A DNA stretch of 64,000 bases from Orychophragmus violaceus (GCA_030180135.1 CM058231.1:20339034-20403033), one strand, 5' to 3'; counted from the stretch's first letter, positions 10,199-22,816 are shown. Made by a program: numbers and translations. Notes: generated by a model from the sequence alone, not told the origin.

Positions 10199-12720
10199 GT
10201 ATTGGATACTGGTTGTGGCATTGATATTTGTTATAATATGCAGAGCCTAAGCAACAGTAGAACGTTGAAGGAAGGACAAGTGGAACTGCGTGTCTGGAAG
10301 GAGCTATGGATGCTGCCTCAACCGTAGGGTTTTCACTTGTAGATGCCTTTGAGGCTTGGTTTTGTATTAAATAATTGCTGCAATGTACCTGCTTTAAGCA
10401 GAGTTGTCTTTCATTTTCTTGTAAGAATTTGAATGTTTTTCATTTTGATAAAAGACAAGTTTTGTTCTTTTGATCTTAATGAAATATTAATTGTAGCACC
10501 CTATTCAAGGAATGGGTTTTATATCTTAAACCAAAGAGTGCCTAAATGTAACATAAATACCGAATTGGTTTAAATCTGATGAATTAAACCTGATTTTTCT
10601 TGGCGAAAATGTTTTGGTCACATAGAGTGAATCGGATTCAGAAATCCCATAGTTATGGACTTTTGGGCTCATTTGATCGGATATCTTATGAGACTTGAAT
10701 TCTGCTTACTGGACCAAAAGACAAAGGGCCCATCTTAGCCGAGCTAGAGAAAGGCCCAAAGGCTTATTGGACCTTGAACATACTCATGTATGTGGCCCGA
10801 TGAGCAGTAATGCCAGAGAGAATTTCCTGTACTTCATTATCTTTACTGATTACTTCAGTGAGTATGACTGTGTTCATTTGATGAGACACGAGTCGGAATT
10901 CTTTGAAATGGTCGAAAGAGTTCCAGAATGAGGTATAGAATCTGAGTGACAGAAGTATTGAGACTCTGGATTAGATCACGAGTGAGAATACTTAAGTCAT
11001 TGATGGTGTGATCATCTGAATGAGTGTGAAGTCGTTTCACAGCTCATTTCTCCTGAAAACCTGGAGGTGTTTCTGTGAGAAAGAATCAGATCTTATTAGA
11101 AATGATTAAAGATGAGTCACACGAATCTTCCATGATATTCTTTGAGAATAACGCTCTAGAAATATCTAAGTTTACGCTGAAATAGTTCCACCAATATCAG
11201 TTGAAAGACACCACATAAATGTGGACTGGAAATGATCCAAATTCGTCTTTACTGAGTATTTGTAGTTGTGCTACTTCGCTGGTTGTCCTAAGGAAACCAA
11301 GGCTTGTTACTTTTTACGTCCATTCCGAAAAACGAAGTTAGGTTGTTCGGAATTCTGTTTTCTAAAAGGAAAGTTTCTTTCCAAGAAGAACAGTGGGAGT
11401 AAAAGTATAACTCGAAGAAATTCGAGAAATACAGGAGGCTGCTCAACCTGTTGACGGAGAGCAGCGGATGGATTTACAGATTTCTGTAGAATCTACACCT
11501 GTAGAGCCTGAAGTTCGCAGATCTGAATGAATCCGTCACTAATCCGAGAGTGATTTCTCGTGATCAATTGCCATGATCTGATGATCATTGAAAGTGACAA
11601 ACCTGCGAAATTCACAGAAGCGAAAGTGAGCCCGGACTCCGAAAAATTATACTGTATGTAAGTTAGCTTCATCGATCCATTCATGGATAGAAGCAAGCAT
11701 ATCGGAGTTGGAATCTTCGTTATGTTGAAGTAGTCAAGGTTTTGACTTGAACAGGAACGAAGTGGAACTGTGCGTTTACTGATAGATAAGTGGGAGCGAT
11801 GTTGCATTTCTCATAGTGTATGTCGATGACATACTGATTCTCGGAAATAACGTTCCAATGCTGCAGTCGGTGAAGGACTGGCTTGGGAGTTGTTTTTATG
11901 ATTGACATGGGTAAAGCCATATATGTTCTTGGATTTTGGATCTAAAGATGAAGATCCAAAAGAGCTGATAGGACAAAGTCAGGATTCTTATATTGACAAA
12001 GTCCTACACGTTTTCAGCATTCCAAGAAGGGTTTTATGCCAATGTCACATGGCATTACGTTAAGCAAGAAACAGTGTCCTACGATATCTGCTGAGCTTGA
12101 ATGCATGGATGAGATTCCATATGCGTCGGCAATTGGATCTATCATGTATGCCATGACACGTACTTGTTTTGATGTTGCTTTAATATTAAGCAAGACAAGT
12201 AAAGACCAGTCAAATCCAGAAAAGAATCACTGGATAGACGTAATGAATATCTTCAAGTATTTGGAAAATACTTAGGATAAGTTCTTGATTTACGGAGAAA
12301 GTGAGGTGCTACAAGTCGGTAGAGTCTGAAAGGCAAGTTTCCAACAGACAAAGATGATTTCCGGTCACAGTCCGGTTATATCTTGTGTCTGTCTGGCGGT
12401 GCAAGGCACTGTTGCTGACTTCATGACTTAAGCTGAACATTTCGCAGCTTGGGTAGCGGCGAAAGAGGTTGTTTGGAAAGAAGAGTTCATCACTGAACTT
12501 GATGTGATTCCTAGCATAGTTGAGGCTAGCTGCACATCAGAGGTCCAAACACCTTGAGGGTAGGTATAACCTATTACGTGAGATAAATGACAGAGGTGTT
12601 AAGTAGATCAGCAAGTTTCAACGAATGAGAACGTTGCTAATCTATTAACGAAGCCACTCCTTAGGTCTAAGCACGAGTCGCGGACTGTAGCTGTAGGATA
12701 AGTGAAATTAAGATGTAGTC
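10199..12720 (+). pseudogene. Copia A pol remnant (PR, IN, RT, RNase H)
   Basis: Pieces of the copia polyprotein survive in the right order but in different frames. Protease VLDTGCG starts at 10201; integrase LEHTHVCGPMSSNAREN lies about 10765-10925; the reverse transcriptase catalytic box YVDDILIL about 11818-11842; RT/RNase H (PYASAIGSIMYAMTRT, NPEKNHWIDVMNIFKYLENT) about 12036-12275; and RNase H scraps (AAWVAAKEVVWKEEF) about 12440-12500. Large parts of the integrase and RT are deleted and there are many stops. It cannot make a working polyprotein. Confidence 0.88.
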
Positions 12721-13544
12721 TTAATTTCAGTGGGAGTTTGTAAAGGGCTCTATTTAGTTGTTTTGAAAGGTTCATGTAAACATAATATTTTATGTTTATG
12801 AAATTTATGATTTCTGGATTATTTTAACTGTGATATAAATAATCGTTCCAAAATTATTCATGTCATTATATATAGGCCATCGAAGTACATGAGAAAGACT
12901 TGATCATGAAACCCTATATTTAACAAAATGACATAAATCAGAGTGTCCATAGTTGAAGGTTGTTGAAATTGGAACACCAACAACCACTTGAGACTAGAGT
13001 GTGTTGAGACTTATGACCAAGTTTCATGGGTCATAGATGCGCGGCATCAAAGTCGACACATAGGTATATGTAGGGGAGCATATGACCGGACATGACCCGC
13101 AGATGAGAACTCTACAAGATATTAATATCTGTGTCATAAGAGGTTCTCATCTACGACTATAGAGTATAGTCCTTAGACCTGAGTTCGCATGCATGTGGCT
13201 GCACATGGATTGATGCACTTTGATCATTGTCTAACGTTGTTTCGTAACTGGGAGCAATAAGGACCTTGGTTGGGTGTATTATAAAGTGAGTAGTTCATAG
13301 TGATGGAACAAGATGGGATTTGTCCCTCCTGTTAATGGAGGTAATATCTCTAGGCCAATCGGAGACTTGATAGCTGGTAAGAGTGTGGCCACACCCAAAC
13401 GGACTTGCCCAAGTCGTTTGCATAGTCAGTATCAATTCTGGTCCGATGAACATGATCTTGGCTATATAAGGATGACACACATCTTGCCTTATGCCAGATC
13501 GAGATATTGAGACAAAAGGATTAGGGAATGTAGAATTCCAGTAC
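12721..13544 (+). other. Copia A 3' untranslated region
   Basis: About 0.8 kb between the RNase H remnant and the polypurine tract. No recognised protein; the short frames overlapping on both strands near 13.3-13.5 kb have no family features. Confidence 0.6.
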
Positions 13545-13554
13545 AAGTGGGAGA
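13545..13554 (+). promoter_or_regulatory. Polypurine tract of copia A
   Basis: aagtgggaga immediately before the 3' LTR, the expected primer for plus-strand DNA synthesis. Confidence 0.8.
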
Positions 13555-13555
13555 T

Positions 13556-14194
13556 TGTTGGGAATGTCCTGAAATCTACTGTACTATCTCTAGAAAGTAT
13601 GATAAGTGTCGAGATCAGACATAAGTCATAAATACTGGGTGATCATGATGACTTGCTAGAGCCCGCTCTTGATCTATAAGTTTAGGACTTATTACCAGTA
13701 TTGTATGATCCCAAAGGGTCACACACCATAGCTAACGGGAAAGTTTAAAAGGAATTAATACAGTAAGATGCAAGGCATTTACTGTATTTGTACAGAGAAT
13801 TGGGCAAGACAAAATACAGTCTTTTGTCTGATTTGGGTCTTGGGCCCAAAAGCCTAATAGGCCATTAGTTTAATTACTTGGGCCCATATAAGGGAGGTAG
13901 GAGGCGCCAGTTAGCCTAAGGGTCTGCGATTTTAGGTCTAGCCGTCCTCCTCTCTCTCTGTTGTTCCAGCTTGGTCTAGCAGCCTGATCCAGTAGCTTGT
14001 AAGCGTGTGGATACCTAGGAGGAGCCGGTAATCATCAGCTCTCATTGATCTCTTCATTACCAATCCGCTGCGCTAATAACAAGGTAATGATTCTGATCTG
14101 GTTTATGATTCAACTGCAAATCACCTAGATCCTAGATGATTATGTGATAGGTTGTAATCTGATAATTAAACCTATGAACCAACATAATCCAACA
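13556..14194 (+). repeat. Copia A 3' LTR
   Basis: Same length (639 bp) as the 5' LTR, differing at six positions and with no length change. Ends in ccaaca and is followed by the TSD gttac. Confidence 0.95.
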
Positions 14195-14199
14195 GTTAC

Positions 14200-14522
14200 A
14201 TAATAATGTCACATGAAAATATCCTGCTATTCATTTATTTATATATATATATCTTCATATTATTTAAATAAGAAACAGATAGATTATTAAGGAGCACATG
14301 TCCATTCATCGATGAACATCCCCCTTTGTTATCATACCAAACATTTAATATTCGCCTCTCGAACCGATAAGTTACGAGATACGTCCACACAACACGCATA
14401 CGGCAATATACACAATACGTATGTATATCAGTACATGCAATGTGTGTACGTGTACGATATGACTAGAGAGTCCTTGACAGATGCATATCTTCCAAGAAAC
14501 AAAAAAAAAATTTAGAGAAAGA
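14200..14522. other. Intergenic sequence, nothing recognised
   Basis: Starts with the last part of the TSD of the retroposon that was split by copia A. The rest is AT-rich with no gene signal. Confidence 0.4.
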
Positions 14523-14835
14523 AATCATGATTAAACATTTTTTTTGTCAACAACATAAAAAAATATTATCGTACCTCAACTAACCAAACCGGTAGATCTG
14601 AGTTTACATAAACAAAATAAGATGGATAGATTCGAACACTTCATACTAAAATTGTCTGTTTTTGTGTTGCTTGCTTTTAGAATGTGAGTGATAACGAACC
14701 TTGTGAAGAAACCCTTGCGACTCTCATACTCATCCAAATGTATCAAAAATGTTGGTCATTCTGTGGATGTAGACATTATCTTCACTAGCTCTGAACAGTC
14801 CGTAGCGAATGTTACATCTTGTTGATTCTATCTTT

Positions 14836-15519
14836 TCATGCATTACATCGTCCATATAGTGCTTCGAATTCTGCGTGAAGGGAGGATATGCTGCATCTTA
14901 TATTTCTTACTCTCATCATTACGTATCTCTCTCCTTCGTAGATGTTGTACCATCCCTGTCCTGAAAAGGTATCACTCTCCTTCCACGATTCATCTACAAA
15001 ACACCAACGTCCTTGGATGTCCACATGTGCCGGAAGCAAAATGGGGCCGTCAATATTATTTTGAGGTGTTAAATCCGATGATTGTGCTTCTTCTCATGCG
15101 ATGGATTCACTTTCCTGCTAGTCTTAAGATCTCTCGGGGATCCCGATCAACGTTGTTATATAATTTATCGTTTCTGCTTTTCCAAATATAAAAGATGATC
15201 CATGGGAAGTAATTTTTTCGCTATTCGATGGCACTCGCCAAAACAAATAATCCATGTTAGCGAATACCGAGGATAAAGGGAAACTTTCAGGATGTGATGG
15301 AATTAATGATAGAGCTCATGTTTGTAAAGCCAGTGGACATTCAAATATGACATGATTTATTGATTCTTCTTCTGCCCCACATTTGGCACATTTAGTATCA
15401 CATCTGATTCCACGAGCTTTTAGATTCTTTGTGACCGACAGACACCTTGAATTGCTTACCAAATAAAATGTTTGATTTTTGGTGGACATTTTAACTTCCA
15501 AAAAAACTCCTGAAGTCAT
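14836..15519 (-). pseudogene. LINE ORF2 C-terminus: zf-RVT and RNase H-like
   Basis: The frame ending at 15316 carries the zf-RVT zinc-binding pattern CAKCGAEEESINHVIFECP. Downstream on the same strand (15039-14836) comes the start of an RNase H-like domain with CFVDESWKE and, after a gap, SSLHAEFEALYG. Frames are interrupted between them. These domains normally end ORF2 and follow the reverse transcriptase, as here. Confidence 0.85.
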
Positions 15520-15850
15520 TTAACATCATGCCCATAAACCACATTTAAGCATTCTTTATCCGAAAATTCATTTCTATATGATATCCTGATTTGACAGAGT
15601 ATTTCTCTGATTTCGTAAAATGCTATCCGATAGTATCTGGTCTAGAAAATCTGCTAATCGGTAAAACGATGATCAAAGCCATATCTTCTGGTTCAATAAT
15701 ATTGTGAATCAATTGATCATCCCACACATGAGTATTTTTATCAATCAATTGGCTCACTTTTAGTAAAGGATCATAGTGAATTGTTTTACTGGTTGCTAAC
15801 CTTGGGCGATGGCATGGAATCCAAGGATCATTCCATATAAAAATGGTAGC

Positions 15851-17284
15851 TCATGTTCTAACCTTTTTGATTAGTCCTTTGTTAACCAGAAGTCTAGCTG
15901 AGGTGATACTTCTCCATCCATAGGATGAAGAGTATGACCTTATTGGGTCTATAGGACCTCCATTTCGGTAATGTCTACCTTTAAAAACCTTTGCAAAGAA
16001 GGTATCTGGTTTATCTATCAATCTCCAAAGTTGCTTAGCCAAAAAAGTCGTATTAACGTTCGCCAAATCCCTAAAGCCTATTCCACCATTACTTTTATCT
16101 AGACATAATTTATCCCAAGACATCCAGTGCATTTCTTTTTGATTTCCGTTTGTATTCCACCAAAATTGTGTTGTTACACTTGTCAGTTTATTTGTAACCA
16201 TTTTTGGTAATCTGAAGCAGATATTACATGATTGGGCAATGTTGTTGCAACAGATTTTATCAAAACTTCTTTCCCCCCTTTTGTTAGATATTTAGCTGTC
16301 CATCTGTTTACTCTACTATGAAGTCGATCATGGAGAAAGCTGAAAATTTGTGTTTTCGATCCTCCAAGACTCTCTGGGATCCCTAAATATGAGCCCATTC
16401 CCCCTATATTTGTAATTCCTAAGATTGTCTTCATTTCTCCGCGAATCATGTCATTAACTTTGTGTCCAAACTGTGTGATGACTTATTGAAATTTATTTGT
16501 TGTCCTGACGCCGATTAATAGTCCTACAAAATTTTGAGTATAATATTACATTCCTCTGCATTTGACTTATAGAAGAATAAGCTATCATCCGCAAATAACA
16601 AATGTGAAATTGGTGGGCTTGCTCTTACCACCTTCAAACCTGTCCAGACCTTCTCTCGTTCCGTCTTTCTAATGTTTGTGATTAATGCTTAAGTGCAAAT
16701 GATGAAAATATATGGTGATAATGGATCACCTTGACGAAGACCTCTCTTTGACTTTATCAGCCCTCTCGGTTGACCATTTAATAAATCATTATATTGAACT
16801 AAAGTAATACAGGCCATCATAAGGTTTACCCAACGGTCTCCGAAACTCAACTTCCATAATAATTTTTCAATAAAAATCCGTTCTACTCTGTCATACGCCT
16901 TGCTCATGTCCGTTTTTATTGCCATATATTTCCCCTTGCACGATAGATTCGTCCGTAGACCATGAAACATCTCTTGTGCAGTCAAAATGTTATCTGAGAT
17001 TAATCTCCCAGCCACGAAAGCTGACTGTGTTTCCGATATAAGGTTTGGCAATAAATGTTTTAGCCGTTGACATAGGACCTTTGATATAATTTGTAGCTCA
17101 CATTACATAGACTAATGGGTTGAAGCTTCGTCATCCGGTTGGGTCGCTCTGTCTTTGGTATTAAGCAAATATTCGTGATATTTAACCGCATATCAAATTC
17201 CACACTCTGAAGAAATTCATTTACAAACCGAATAATGTCATGTTTGATGATAGGCCAAGATTGTTGAAAGAATAGAGTTATCAT
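15851..17284 (-). pseudogene. LINE reverse transcriptase (broken)
   Basis: Several frames together cover the RT. MRLNITNICLIPKTERPNRM and LQPISLCNVSYKL (17.2-17.1 kb) lead into SETQSAFVAGRLISDNILTA, TDMSKAYDRVE and LRQGDPLSPYIF (17051-16689). The catalytic FADD box reads as FADDSLFF at about 16.59 kb in another frame. The thumb and connection (YLGIPESLGGSKTQIFSFLHDRL, WWNTNGNQKEMHWMSWDKLC, GGIGFRDL) follow to 15.85 kb. Stops and frame changes separate all these blocks. The enzyme would copy LINE RNA into a nicked chromosomal target. Confidence 0.9.
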
Positions 17285-17623
17285 GCCATCCGGTCCTGAT
17301 GCCTTTTATGGATGCATAATAAATAATGCCTTACGAATTTCCTCTTTGGTTGCTATCACTTTTAATCTATTGTTCATTTGTTCTGTTATTAATTCTGACA
17401 CCTCAAAGAGAAAGTCTTCCATTGTCGTTGGGTTCGATGATGTAAACAACTCTTCAAAATAATCCACTGCAACCTTTTCCACCTTTTCCTCCTTAGTTAC
17501 CCATACAATTGTATCATTATGAAGACCTATGATCCGGTTTCTTGCCCGTCGTTGTTTGGTTATGCATGGTATATTTGTGTTCTGATCACCCGACGTATAC
17601 CAGAGATTCCTACTTTTTTGTTG

Positions 17624-18610
17624 TCAGTATAATTCTTCATCAAGATAAGCTTCCTTTAATTTACGGGTAATATCCAAAACCTCCTCATGTGTCTGGTTAT
17701 CATAAATTTGGACCTCTTCTAATGCCTTTTTCAAGTCATTTATCTTCTCCTTTCCATACGGTAAATTATTTTTCCTCCACATTGATATTTCGTGCCGACA
17801 GTTGCTTATTTTAGATACAATATTTTGCTGACCTCTCCCTCCAGTCGATTGCCACCCACAAGTAATTATATCCATTAATTCATCTTGGTCAATCCATCTT
17901 TTATTAAATCTAAATTGAGACCTCTTTTGATGAATATTATCTTCTATGGTTGCTACCATAGGTCGATGATCATATCATACCTAAATATTCAACAAACGAT
18001 TGTGGGAATAAAGCTTGCCACTCCTCATTTGCTAATGCTCTGTCTAATCGACACCGAACTATTTTTCCCCCTCTCAAGCCTCTCGAAGATAAGGAATTTC
18101 CTAAAAAAGGGAATATCCAGAAGGCCGCAATTTCGGATCATATTGTTGAAATCTATAGAAATGGCTGCACTACGTAAAGTTCCTCCCTCTTTCTCATGAT
18201 TTCCTGTGATCTCATTTAAGTCACCAATTATAAACCACGGTCCACTCCGATTAATGCCAATTCGCGTTATTCTTTCCCAAACCTTATTCCCTAGTTGTTG
18301 AACAGGTTCTCCATATGTAAATGTAAGATAAATCTTTTGACCTTTAAATTCCGCTTCAATATCGATTAATCGATTATAACAAAGAGTATTTGACATTATA
18401 TAAATTGTTATAATAAAGTGCAAGACCTCCACTTAGACCATGGGGTTCCGTATACAATTTATCATAACCGAAGTGACCCTGAAACATTTCTACAAATGGA
18501 CGTTGATATTTAGTCTCATATAAGAATAAAAACTCCGGCTTATATTTAAAGCATGATTCTCTTAGATAACTGATAGTCCACTTACTACCAAGCCCCTGAC
18601 AGCTCCAACT
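17624..18610 (-). pseudogene. LINE apurinic-type endonuclease region (broken)
   Basis: Reading down from about 18610 the first residues resemble the WNCQGLG start of plant LINE endonucleases (here WSCQGLGSKWTI). The core WFIIGDLNEITGNHEKEGG lies near 18.2 kb, with the GDLNE motif that marks the exonuclease-endonuclease-phosphatase fold. A linker (17959-17624) carries W-x-NNLPYGKEKINDLKKALEE, typical of the segment before the RT. At least three frame breaks are present. Confidence 0.85.
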
Positions 18611-18619
18611 TTAAATACG

Positions 18620-21025
18620 CATTAATATATCCGATATATTTTCTTAAAAGTGCCATATGGGTGTGAAGATACCCTTGTTAAAAACCGAGTCAATAAGATG
18701 TTAAAAAGTACATTCCTTAAAATCTCAGACCTGATCCTCTTTCCATTCTCTCCAATAAACTTACACTTGATCATATGATACCCTGTAAGCAGCACCAAGC
18801 ATTTTATAAATAATGTATTTTGGCCCTGTCTGTTTTCCACTTCTATGAAGCTACAAACCCTCAGAAGTGTGATACGAGTACCCCAACATAGTAAGCAGCT
18901 CCATTCATAAACACAAGCACAAGAGATATATCATGCCAATGATCTATTAATGGTCTCCAAATATCGTTTTGTTTCTTTACATAACATACATAAACTAAAG
19001 TCACAACTGCTTATATGAATCCATCCCACACCAATATGACCGAGTGTAAAGACCATAAAAATCCTATTTCCATTTCCATGTACCAATGCCATTGTACCGT
19101 CTCCCATACACCCGAGTTTAAAACACTTTGCACCTGCACAAAAAGGAATCATCAGAGGTACCAATATAAGCCGATACGAGAAACCTTCCTCATATCCAAT
19201 TCTTAACGTTGCTTTGTTCATTTCCAGACATAACAATACAAGTCAAAAATAAAACCTTTCTTCACCATATGTATCAAGATGTATACAAATGTACAATACA
19301 CTTATTCTTTTAGAGCACTAACTATAAAATTTCTTTACATGGATATCAAAATCTGAGAAACTGTATCCTCTTGTGTTGCAACATGATGAACCGCATTAAC
19401 ATCTCTTATAATGTAAAATACACCTTTGCGAATTCATTCCAAATACACCGCATATAAAAACATCCTTCCTCCTAGATGTCTCGATTTCGGGTCCATCATA
19501 ATAGCCAGATTAACCGAGAGAGTGACCGTAACTGAAACCACAAACCAAATTGAAATGCTTATCAATACGTTTAAAACACCATGAATTGATATGTTACTGA
19601 ATTCCATAACCTCTGCATCTTTTCCATACCTATACCACAAGGAAATTATGAAACATGAAGAAGCTGGAGTCAAACTTCTTAGTTGACCCATTTCCATCTT
19701 CACCCGAAACTTTGTAACCAGATTAACCGATAAATTTGGCACAAAAGATTCTCCAATCAATATTTTAAAGCTTACTGCCACGCTTAATTCTCCATAAGTT
19801 GTTGTAATTCTGGAGTCCATAACCTCTGCCTCTTTTCCAGATTTGTACCACAAGTACACAAAACACCGGAAGAGATCTGAGAAGAAAACTATGAATGGTC
19901 TAACCCAATACTTCATAGACCAAGTAACATACTTTGCCTTAGCAACACTAAACTGACCGAAATTTAACAAAACAAACCTCCCCCAATTAACATCTTATCC
20001 AAGATCCTCATAAGTATCAGTATATTGCAAGTGATAAACTCATGATAATATTTTACTTTTCTCAGCCATATCCACAAGTAAACAAATAAACTTGCTATAT
20101 TAGCAGACCGTTCGAAATAAAGACTATAAATCAACCAAATAGCAAACACCACATAGTGGAAACTTGTTTTATTAAACTTCTTAGACAACAAGGTTGATTG
20201 AGGCATTATAAGAAAGGAGAAACACTCGATATTAGTAAGTAAAAACGAGAGAAGAGGTTGATGATTTGGATACGAACCGCTTATGATACTTATAGAATGA
20301 GAAAACCGTAAAACAATGTCTCATAGAGACCAAAGTCCAATAAACCAAACAAAAAAATCCATGATTGTGACAGAAATCGCATTGCACAAAAACTGGCTAG
20401 TTTTACTCAAAAATTGATTCACTCTTGGTATGCCATTCCTTAAGTCATAAAAGACTACCATTATGAAGTATCCGTAATTGAGAATTCCACCTTTCAAAAT
20501 CAATGCTAAACCAAAACAGTTTATTAAATCCAATACACTCTAATAGAATCCGGTGGGAGAAAGAGGGAAGTGTTCCACTTCAACGAACCTGGCTCAAGCG
20601 GCTGTCCATGGACAGTAATCCTCATCATAACCGACGATATCCTCATATATTCCTTCTCAATAATTGACCGCGATCCTTTCCGAGTTTTGTTTCTGTTTTT
20701 GATTCCACGAAGAATCCTTTTAGAACTTGTTTCCTGCAAAATCGGATCCAGAATCATATCCAAATGAATCATATCTCCAAGATAATTCCTACAATGTATT
20801 GTTTCTCAGATAAAATTGAAAATTCCGACTTCCCCGATCGAGATCCATGATTGACTCCATCCTGAAATTTGATGCAATCGCGAAAGATTGCCTTCGGTTT
20901 TTCTCAGAAACCACAATAACAGCCCGATAAAGACTACCGATTTACCAAATGAAGGTCGACCGAATATGAGAATCATTGTAATATCTCTTTCCCCATAAAT
21001 CGAATCGAAAAGATTCATAGGAAAC
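18620..21025 (-). pseudogene. 5' third of the LINE or nested insert, not recognised
   Basis: Where LINE ORF1 (an RNA-binding DUF4283/zinc-knuckle protein) would be expected I see only broken frames, several of them hydrophobic when read on the minus strand. A direct repeat of about 213-222 bp occurs here. It may be decayed ORF1 and 5' leader or an unrelated insertion inside the LINE. No DUF4283 or CCHC motif could be confirmed. Confidence 0.4.
19480..20115. repeat. Imperfect tandem repeat, period about 213-222 bp
   Basis: ccataacctctgc-tcttttcca followed by taccacaag occurs at 19604 and again at 19817. A weaker third copy (tactttt-tcagccatatccacaagt) lies near 20040. The motif agattaaccga also recurs at the same spacing. 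Confidence 0.6.
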
Positions 21026-21239
21026 AATCATGGTTAAACATTTGAGATCCAAAATATCATGCTGTAATTTCTTATATCACCGGATGAAATGAATTAGTGA
21101 TTAAGCGTTCAGATTAGTTTTGTTATATATTTAGTATGATTTTCGATGAAAAATATTTCTTATGATATATAATAAAATATTAGTAAAAACTGATTGAGGA
21201 TGAAAGAGAATTCAGACCTATGTTCAAATCTCTCTTAAT

Positions 21240-21731
21240 CTACGTTGCATGGAAACTCCGTCTGAGGACCGTTTCCCGTTTCGAAAACGTTTTGGAAACG
21301 GAAACGCGACGGAAACGCTTGAAAACGTGATAGAAATGCGTTTCTTAAAAATTGTGATTTGGAAACGCGGATGGAAACGCGTATCCATTTTTTGAAATGC
21401 GACCGAAACGACGTATCCATTTTTGGCAACGTCATTTCTTCTTTTTAGAAATTATATTTTCTATTTTAATTATAAATAGTTTAAAAATGTAAGGCTTTAA
21501 TTGATAATTTGTATTTTGTTTAGGAAAAAAAGACGACACTGCTAAAAAGCCTAAATCATATTCGTACACTTAAAAGCTATCAGAAAAACGCATAAAAGTA
21601 GACGATTTTACTACTTACCATGTAATTTTCTTATATGAAGATTGATAATTTCAAAATTAAGTTAAAATGATTCATGTCCGTTTGTATTTATAGATTTTTT
21701 CCTACTAAAGTTTGTGTTGTTTCAAATTCTA

Positions 21732-21763
<32 letters not shown>

Positions 21764-21955
21764 GGTTGGGCTTATGTTGTTTCAAATATTATGTTGAACT
21801 TTTTTATGGTTGGTGTTCATTATATTTTTATTATTCTTATAAATATATGTATACACGTTTCCAAAACGTTTCGCTTCTTACTTTAAAAAAAAAACGTGTC
21901 CGCGTTTCCAAACGTTTCGCTTCTATGTACCCGTTTCCGTTTCCATGCAACATAG
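21240..21955. mobile_element. Non-autonomous hAT-like element, 716 bp
   Basis: Inverted termini ctacgttgcatggaaac and gtttccatgcaacatag differ at one position. They are flanked by an exact 8-bp TSD, ctcttaat, at 21232-21239 and 21956-21963. Subterminal repeats of the type ggaaacg (left) and cgtttcc (right) are dense on both sides, as is usual for hAT transposase binding. No transposase frame; a TA microsatellite sits in the middle (about 21738-21762). Confidence 0.93.
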
Positions 21956-21963
21956 CTCTTAAT

Positions 21964-22449
21964 ACCAAAAAAAAAAAATCACGATTACACATAACTCAGA
22001 GTGTCCTCTTTTAAATCACATAGAATTGAATTTATTACTAATCAATTAGAAACAATACGGCTTAAGAAAATCACCATCCTTTCCAATTTGTTTTCTTCTT
22101 AGTTTCTTAGTTTCTGGTTAAGTTGTCTCAACAACCAAACTAACAAAATAACGAAATTGTCCTCCTAAGTTTAACAACAATTCAACCGAAACTTGTATAT
22201 ACCAAAATCGTCATTCTCATCTTTAACCATCGATTTGTCCCTTAACCGATAAGAAGTGGAATAGAATAAAAAAGGGGGTAGGCTAATAAAGTAAAGCGAA
22301 AGGACAGAAAGAAAAGCAAAGACAGGAAGAAGTACTGTATAAAGAAACCAAACAAAACCCACTTGTGTAACCCTACCTCGATTCATGTACTAGTCATCAT
22401 CTCACCAGTCAGCTCCTCTTTTTTGTCTGTTCTCTTTTTATATTTTTAT
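21964..22449. other. Intergenic sequence, nothing recognised
   Basis: No family motifs in the short frames present. Purine-rich around 22.26-22.34 kb. Confidence 0.4.
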
Positions 22450-22454
22450 CTCTC

Positions 22455-22680
22455 TTTTTTTTTTAACATCAAAAGCTCCGTTTTATTAAGGATTCGGTGT
22501 TCGACTTTCCTCAAAGGAAAGTCAATCGGAAACCGATGAACTTACATGGGAAAATAAAAGACCACGTGCTCCAGCTTTCTTAGCAAGACTATCAGCACGG
22601 ATATTAAACTTTCTACTAACATACTTAATACAAAAACTAGGAAAGAAAATCTTAAGAACGCGGAAGTATTTGTTTTCTTT
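22455..22680 (-). mobile_element. LINE 3' scrap (end of RNase H-like domain plus tail)
   Basis: On the minus strand this reads KYVSRKFNIRADSLAKKAGARG, the usual last motif of the LINE RNase H-like domain, followed by a short 3' UTR and an A tail (T10 at 22455-22464 on the plus strand). Only about 220 bp were inserted or survive. No clear TSD was found. Confidence 0.75.
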
Positions 22681-22816
22681 TTGAGTTTTCCCCATCTGTA
22701 CTTTGATAAATTCGGTTCAAGACGGTTTGATTAAGCCGAATTTATAAAATTTGTATTAGATTTCATGTAAATAAGTTTCGAATGATTTCTATTTTCTTAA
22801 AGTATAAGCTGGTGAA

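Larger units (their letters stand above)
7095..14194 (+). mobile_element. Ty1/copia retrotransposon, copia A copy 1 (defective pol)
   Basis: A complete 7,100-bp element with two 639-bp LTRs, exact 5-bp TSD gttac (7090-7094 and 14195-14199), a primer binding site next to the 5' LTR and a purine-rich tract before the 3' LTR. I count six substitutions between the LTRs (0.9%), so it inserted recently. Gag is open but pol is broken by many stops, frame changes and deletions, so this copy must have been moved by enzymes made elsewhere. A related copy starts at 59.2 kb. Confidence 0.95.
14541..21025 (-). mobile_element. Decayed L1-type LINE, probably full length, 18-bp TSD
   Basis: Flanks aatcatgattaaacattt (14523-14540) and aatcatggttaaacattt (21026-21043) agree at 17 of 18 positions. 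On the minus strand the 3' end is the short A tail next to the left flank (ttgttgacaaaaa). In order from the right come a poorly recognisable 5' third, an endonuclease (about 18.6-18.0 kb), reverse transcriptase (about 17.3-15.8 kb), a zf-RVT region (15.5 kb) and an RNase H-like end (15.0 kb). The 6.5-kb length suits a complete plant LINE. All domains are broken, so it is old. A nested unrelated insert in 18.6-21.0 kb cannot be ruled out. Confidence 0.8.

Noticed and set aside
13295..13546. Overlapping plus and minus frames of 65-83 codons before the copia A 3' LTR
   Set aside because: No recognisable domain, in the untranslated region of a defective element.
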